Assembly (NCBI GenBank): GCA_003482695.1
Contig: DMYC01000214.1
Location: forward strand, 1 to 7,837
Source: Clostridiales bacterium UBA8960
GTDB taxonomy: Bacteria > Bacillota > Clostridia > Peptostreptococcales > Acidaminobacteraceae
DNA length: 7,837 nt
Direction: 5' to 3'
The notes under the pieces were generated by a model. The model searched no databases and was not told where the DNA came from. It was given only the letters and a program-made list of their open reading frames with translations. Made by a program: the position numbers and the translations under genes. This document shows, piece by piece, positions 5,450 through 7,837 of this stretch. How positions within the stretch are numbered: the stretch's first letter is position 1; each line of letters begins with the position of its first letter.

Positions 5450-6850
5450 ATGGAAAAAACCTTTGAACAACTCAAGTGGGAAATGGAAATCATCGACGAA
5501 TTTATTGAAAAAGCATATGAAGGTCTTATCATCATCGATAAGGACGGGAAAATCATTAAATTCAAGTATGAAAAATTTCTTGATGTCAAAGAGGAAGACG
5601 TCATCGGGAAACATGTCACCGAAGTCATGGAAAACACGAGGCTCCATATCGTCTTAAAAACTGGCACGCCCGAGATTGGCGATGTTCAAAATATAAAAGG
5701 ACACAATGTCCTCACATCCAGAATTCCCATCATTCGAAGTGGCGAAGTGGTGGGGGCTGTGGGAACGATCTTGTTTAAAGACATTTTAGAAGTGAAGCAT
5801 TTGAACGACCACCTCGAGCAAATGAAACAACATGTGAATAAATATAAGCAAGAGCTCAAACGTCTGAATCTGGCAAAGTATTCTTTCGAGCAAATACTGA
5901 CTGCCGACCCGCAAATGCTAGCCCTAATTGACAGCGCGAAAAAGGCGGCAGAAAGCAGTTCGAGCGTCTATATTGAAGGCCAAAGCGGCACGGGGAAAGA
6001 GTATTTTGCCCATGCCATTCACGAGGGCAGTCTGCGCCGTTATGGACCATTTGTCCGAATCAATTGCGCGGGCATTCCCAAGGATTTGTTCGAGTCCGAG
6101 CTGTTCGGTTATGAACCAGGTGCCTTCACAGGCGCGTCCACACATGGTCGAATCGGAAAGTTCGAAATCGCAAATGGAGGCACGATTTTTCTGGATGAGC
6201 TAAGCGCCATGCCCTTTGAGATGCAAGCGAAACTGTTACGCGTCATCGAAGAACGTGAAATTGAACGCGTGGGCGGGAATACTCGGGTTAATATTGACGT
6301 CAGATTCATATCCGCAAGCAATGAAGACCTCCACGATTTAGTCAAGCAAGGCCGTTTCAGAAGCGATCTTTATTACAGGTTAAATGTCGTGCACCTAAAA
6401 CTGCCGCCGCTGAAAGACCGCAAACGCGACGTGATGCTACTGGTGGACCATTTTATCACGCAGTTCTTAAAAGAGCGTCCTGACGGGCCACAAGGCGTCT
6501 CAGTGGAAGCTAAACGATGTTTGGAAGCCTATGCTTGGCCTGGCAATGTCAGGGAGCTGAGAAATGTCATCGAAAGTGCTGTAAGTCTGTCGAAATCGAA
6601 GCGAATTGCCGTGCGAGATTTGCCCGAAGACATCGCGAAGGTGGTGCCAAGTGCCTTATCCGAGCTTTTAATTGAACCAAGTGGAAATTTGTATGCCGTG
6701 ATGGAGCAAGTGGAACGCAATCTGATTTTAGGTGCGATCAAATCGTCAGGTGGAAGCAAGACAGAGGCGGCGAAACGCCTAGGCATTCACAGGACGGCAC
6801 TTTATAAGAAAATGGCTAAACTCGGCATTGAGCATGAAGAAATAACTTAA
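5450..6850 (+). CDS. Sigma-54-dependent transcriptional activator (PAS, AAA+, Fis-type HTH)
   Basis: This 466-residue enhancer-binding protein has a PAS sensor domain at about residues 13-112 (YEGLIIIDKDGKIIKF, then the closing RSGEVVGAVGTILFKD) and a coiled-coil linker about 113-142. The AAA+ ATPase domain about 145-390 has Walker A GQSGTGKE (177-184, Lys183), the sigma-54-contacting GAFTGA loop (224-229), Walker B GGTIFLDE (243-250) and the arginine-finger region FRSDLYYRLN (303-312). A Fis-type helix-turn-helix lies at about 435-460 (GSKTEAAKRLGIHRTALYKKM). There is no phospho-receiver domain, so it should respond to a ligand or redox signal through PAS rather than to a histidine kinase. 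GGAGGAG (5441-5447) precedes the ATG closely. The nearest visible -24/-12 promoter is that of the CoA-transferase genes 2.1 kb upstream, which is its most likely target by inference. All residues needed to open sigma-54 promoters are present. Confidence 0.96.
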   Translation: MEKTFEQLKWEMEIIDEFIEKAYEGLIIIDKDGKIIKFKYEKFLDVKEEDVIGKHVTEVMENTRLHIVLKTGTPEIGDVQNIKGHNVLTSRIPIIRSGEVVGAVGTILFKDILEVKHLNDHLEQMKQHVNKYKQELKRLNLAKYSFEQILTADPQMLALIDSAKKAAESSSSVYIEGQSGTGKEYFAHAIHEGSLRRYGPFVRINCAGIPKDLFESELFGYEPGAFTGASTHGRIGKFEIANGGTIFLDELSAMPFEMQAKLLRVIEEREIERVGGNTRVNIDVRFISASNEDLHDLVKQGRFRSDLYYRLNVVHLKLPPLKDRKRDVMLLVDHFITQFLKERPDGPQGVSVEAKRCLEAYAWPGNVRELRNVIESAVSLSKSKRIAVRDLPEDIAKVVPSALSELLIEPSGNLYAVMEQVERNLILGAIKSSGGSKTEAAKRLGIHRTALYKKMAKLGIEHEEIT

Positions 6851-6866
6851 GATTGAGGTGATGACG

Positions 6867-7445
6867 ATGAGACTGTTTATTGGTGTCGATTTCGAACCTG
6901 CTGTAAAAAAGAGCATAGAAGCATGTCAAAGTCAGTTAACCCCTTTGTCTTTAAAAGGTCGATGGAAAACGGAAGACAATTTTCATCTGACGTTAAGGTT
7001 TATGGGTGAGTTTGACGAAAACGATTTGCCAAGGTTATATGATGCACTTTCAGGGTGTGCGGACACAATCTCGCCTTTTGAACTGCATCTTGGTAAAATC
7101 GGCGCTTTTGATTTAAAAAAAGGCGAGGAGACCTGGGCGGTTCGCGTGCTATGGGTCGGGGTCGAAGGTGACATGAAAGCGCTTAACGAACTATACTTTT
7201 CTGTGGAATATGCACTGGAAAGCAAGGGGTTTCCAAAAGATTTCAGGCCTTATGCACCACATATCACACTTGGACAGGATTTGAAATTCAACTGTGATTT
7301 CGACTTGATCAAGAAAGCATCCGAATGTCTGGATCAAAACATAAATGTAGACTGTATCACAGTGTTCCACTCAGAATCCATAGAGGGAAGACGCGTCTAT
7401 ACGCCTATAAAACGCTTTGATATAGGTAAAATGAAGGTTGATTAG
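6867..7445 (+). CDS. thpR: RNA 2',3'-cyclic phosphodiesterase (LigT/ThpR, 2H family)
   Basis: This 192-residue 2H phosphoesterase has the two signature HxT motifs: His40-Leu-Thr42 in NFHLTLRFMGE, and His132-Ile-Thr134 in YAPHITLGQDL. Opening MRLFIGVDF and the spacing between motifs are typical of the family, as is the length. Members hydrolyse 2',3'-cyclic phosphate ends of RNA to 2'-phosphate, and some ligate tRNA halves in vitro; the biological role in bacteria is unclear. I chose the ATG at 6867 because GAGGTG (6855-6860) lies six bases before it. The GTG at 6858 and ATG at 6861 are in frame but overlap or abut this site. The gene follows the activator by 16 bases and precedes the next gene by 11, so it is probably in the same operon. 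Confidence 0.93.
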   Translation: MRLFIGVDFEPAVKKSIEACQSQLTPLSLKGRWKTEDNFHLTLRFMGEFDENDLPRLYDALSGCADTISPFELHLGKIGAFDLKKGEETWAVRVLWVGVEGDMKALNELYFSVEYALESKGFPKDFRPYAPHITLGQDLKFNCDFDLIKKASECLDQNINVDCITVFHSESIEGRRVYTPIKRFDIGKMKVD

Positions 7446-7456
7446 GGAGGTTTCTT

Positions 7457-7837
7457 ATGTCGAATACAAAAATACTTGATGTTAAATACGATCATTCTGG
7501 CGTAATCATGCGCATTTCACCTGTGCTGATCCTAAGCGGTGATGAAATGATCATCGTGGACGTCGGTATGCCAGGTCGGCTTGATTTGCTCGATGAAGCG
7601 ATGGCTAAGGAAGGTTATGGACTTGTTGATTTGACTAAGGTGGTTATAACGCATCATGACCATGATCACTTTGGTGCGCTAGCGGAACTCAAGAGGCTAA
7701 ATCCCAAAATTGAGATTGTTGCTTCAGAATTTGAAGTACCCTATTTAGAAGGGCGTAAGAAATCGTTGAGACTTACCCAAGCAGAATCGCTATATGACAC
7801 TTTACCTGAGGAACGCAAAGAGTGGGCGAGGAATTTC
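7457..7837 (+). CDS. Metallo-beta-lactamase-fold hydrolase, N-terminal part
   Basis: The first 127 codons of a gene that runs off the window edge. GGGAGG (7445-7450), starting at the last base of the thpR stop codon, supports the ATG. Beta strands with MIIVDVGMPGR (about 31-41) and VVITHHDHDHFGAL (about 62-75) are the standard beginning of the metallo-beta-lactamase fold. The metal motif reads His66-His67-Asp68-His69-Asp70-His71. In the family alignment this fits the H-x-D-x-D-H variant, with Asp in place of the second His of HxHxDH. The Asp35 strand (IVDVG) agrees with the fold. The rest of the metal ligands lie beyond the window, so subfamily and substrate cannot be judged. It appears to be the fourth gene of the operon starting at 4753. 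Confidence 0.88.
   Translation, partial: MSNTKILDVKYDHSGVIMRISPVLILSGDEMIIVDVGMPGRLDLLDEAMAKEGYGLVDLTKVVITHHDHDHFGALAELKRLNPKIEIVASEFEVPYLEGRKKSLRLTQAESLYDTLPEERKEWARNF

Noticed and set aside
5436..5657. Open frame overlapping the start of the activator gene in another frame.
   Set aside because: It is a shadow of the activator, low in complexity (Ser/Lys-rich), and the GGAGGAG site serves the ATG at 5450.
6858..6866. GTG 6858 or ATG 6861 as the thpR start.
   Set aside because: GTG 6858 lies within the GAGGTG ribosome site and ATG 6861 abuts it; ATG 6867 has proper spacing and gives the family-typical MRLFIG start.

Overview
The window looks like chromosome from an anaerobic, low-to-moderate G+C Firmicute, most likely a clostridial amino-acid or sugar fermenter. 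The reasons are strong GGAGG-type ribosome sites, a glycyl-radical-enzyme activase remnant, an acetoacetate-type CoA-transferase resembling CtfA/CtfB of solventogenic clostridia, a Crp/Fnr regulator with a clostridial-style cysteine cluster, and a sigma-54 enhancer-binding protein with a PAS sensor. No transposase, integrase, CRISPR array, tRNA or rRNA is visible. The genus cannot be fixed from this sequence.

Layout. (1) 1-194 is the C-terminal end of a radical-SAM glycyl-radical-enzyme activating protein. (2) 274-945 is a Crp/Fnr-family regulator followed by a strong hairpin terminator. Its reading frame continues upstream of the first ATG through a conserved-looking cysteine cluster, but no normal start codon is present there. 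(3) About 190 bp of non-coding DNA with a large imperfect inverted repeat leads to cysS (cysteinyl-tRNA synthetase, 1183-2592). A bidirectional terminator separates cysS from (4) a convergent bacteriohemerythrin gene (2657-3076, minus strand). (5) The roughly 300-bp divergent intergenic region 3077-3372 holds a cluster of related ATGGRTAC-type repeats and, downstream of them, a textbook -24/-12 sigma-54 promoter. (6) That promoter drives the two subunits of a CoA-transferase (3373-4677), which end at a terminator. (7) A second transcription unit follows: HAD phosphatase, PAS-AAA+-Fis sigma-54 activator, RNA 2',3'-cyclic phosphodiesterase ThpR, and a metallo-beta-lactamase-fold hydrolase that runs off the window. 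Its gene gaps are only 10-16 bases.

How the parts may work together. The best-supported regulatory story is local. The sigma-54 activator at 5450-6850 probably binds the repeats at about 3135-3259 and loops onto the -24/-12 promoter at 3322-3337 to switch on the CoA-transferase genes when its PAS domain senses some signal, perhaps a short-chain acid or CoA-related metabolite. The promoter and the enzyme families are read directly from sequence. The link between activator and repeats is inference from proximity and arrangement. I see no obviously new biological system. The most unusual points are the enhancer-like repeat cluster, the missing start codon of the Crp/Fnr gene, and the inverted repeat ahead of cysS.
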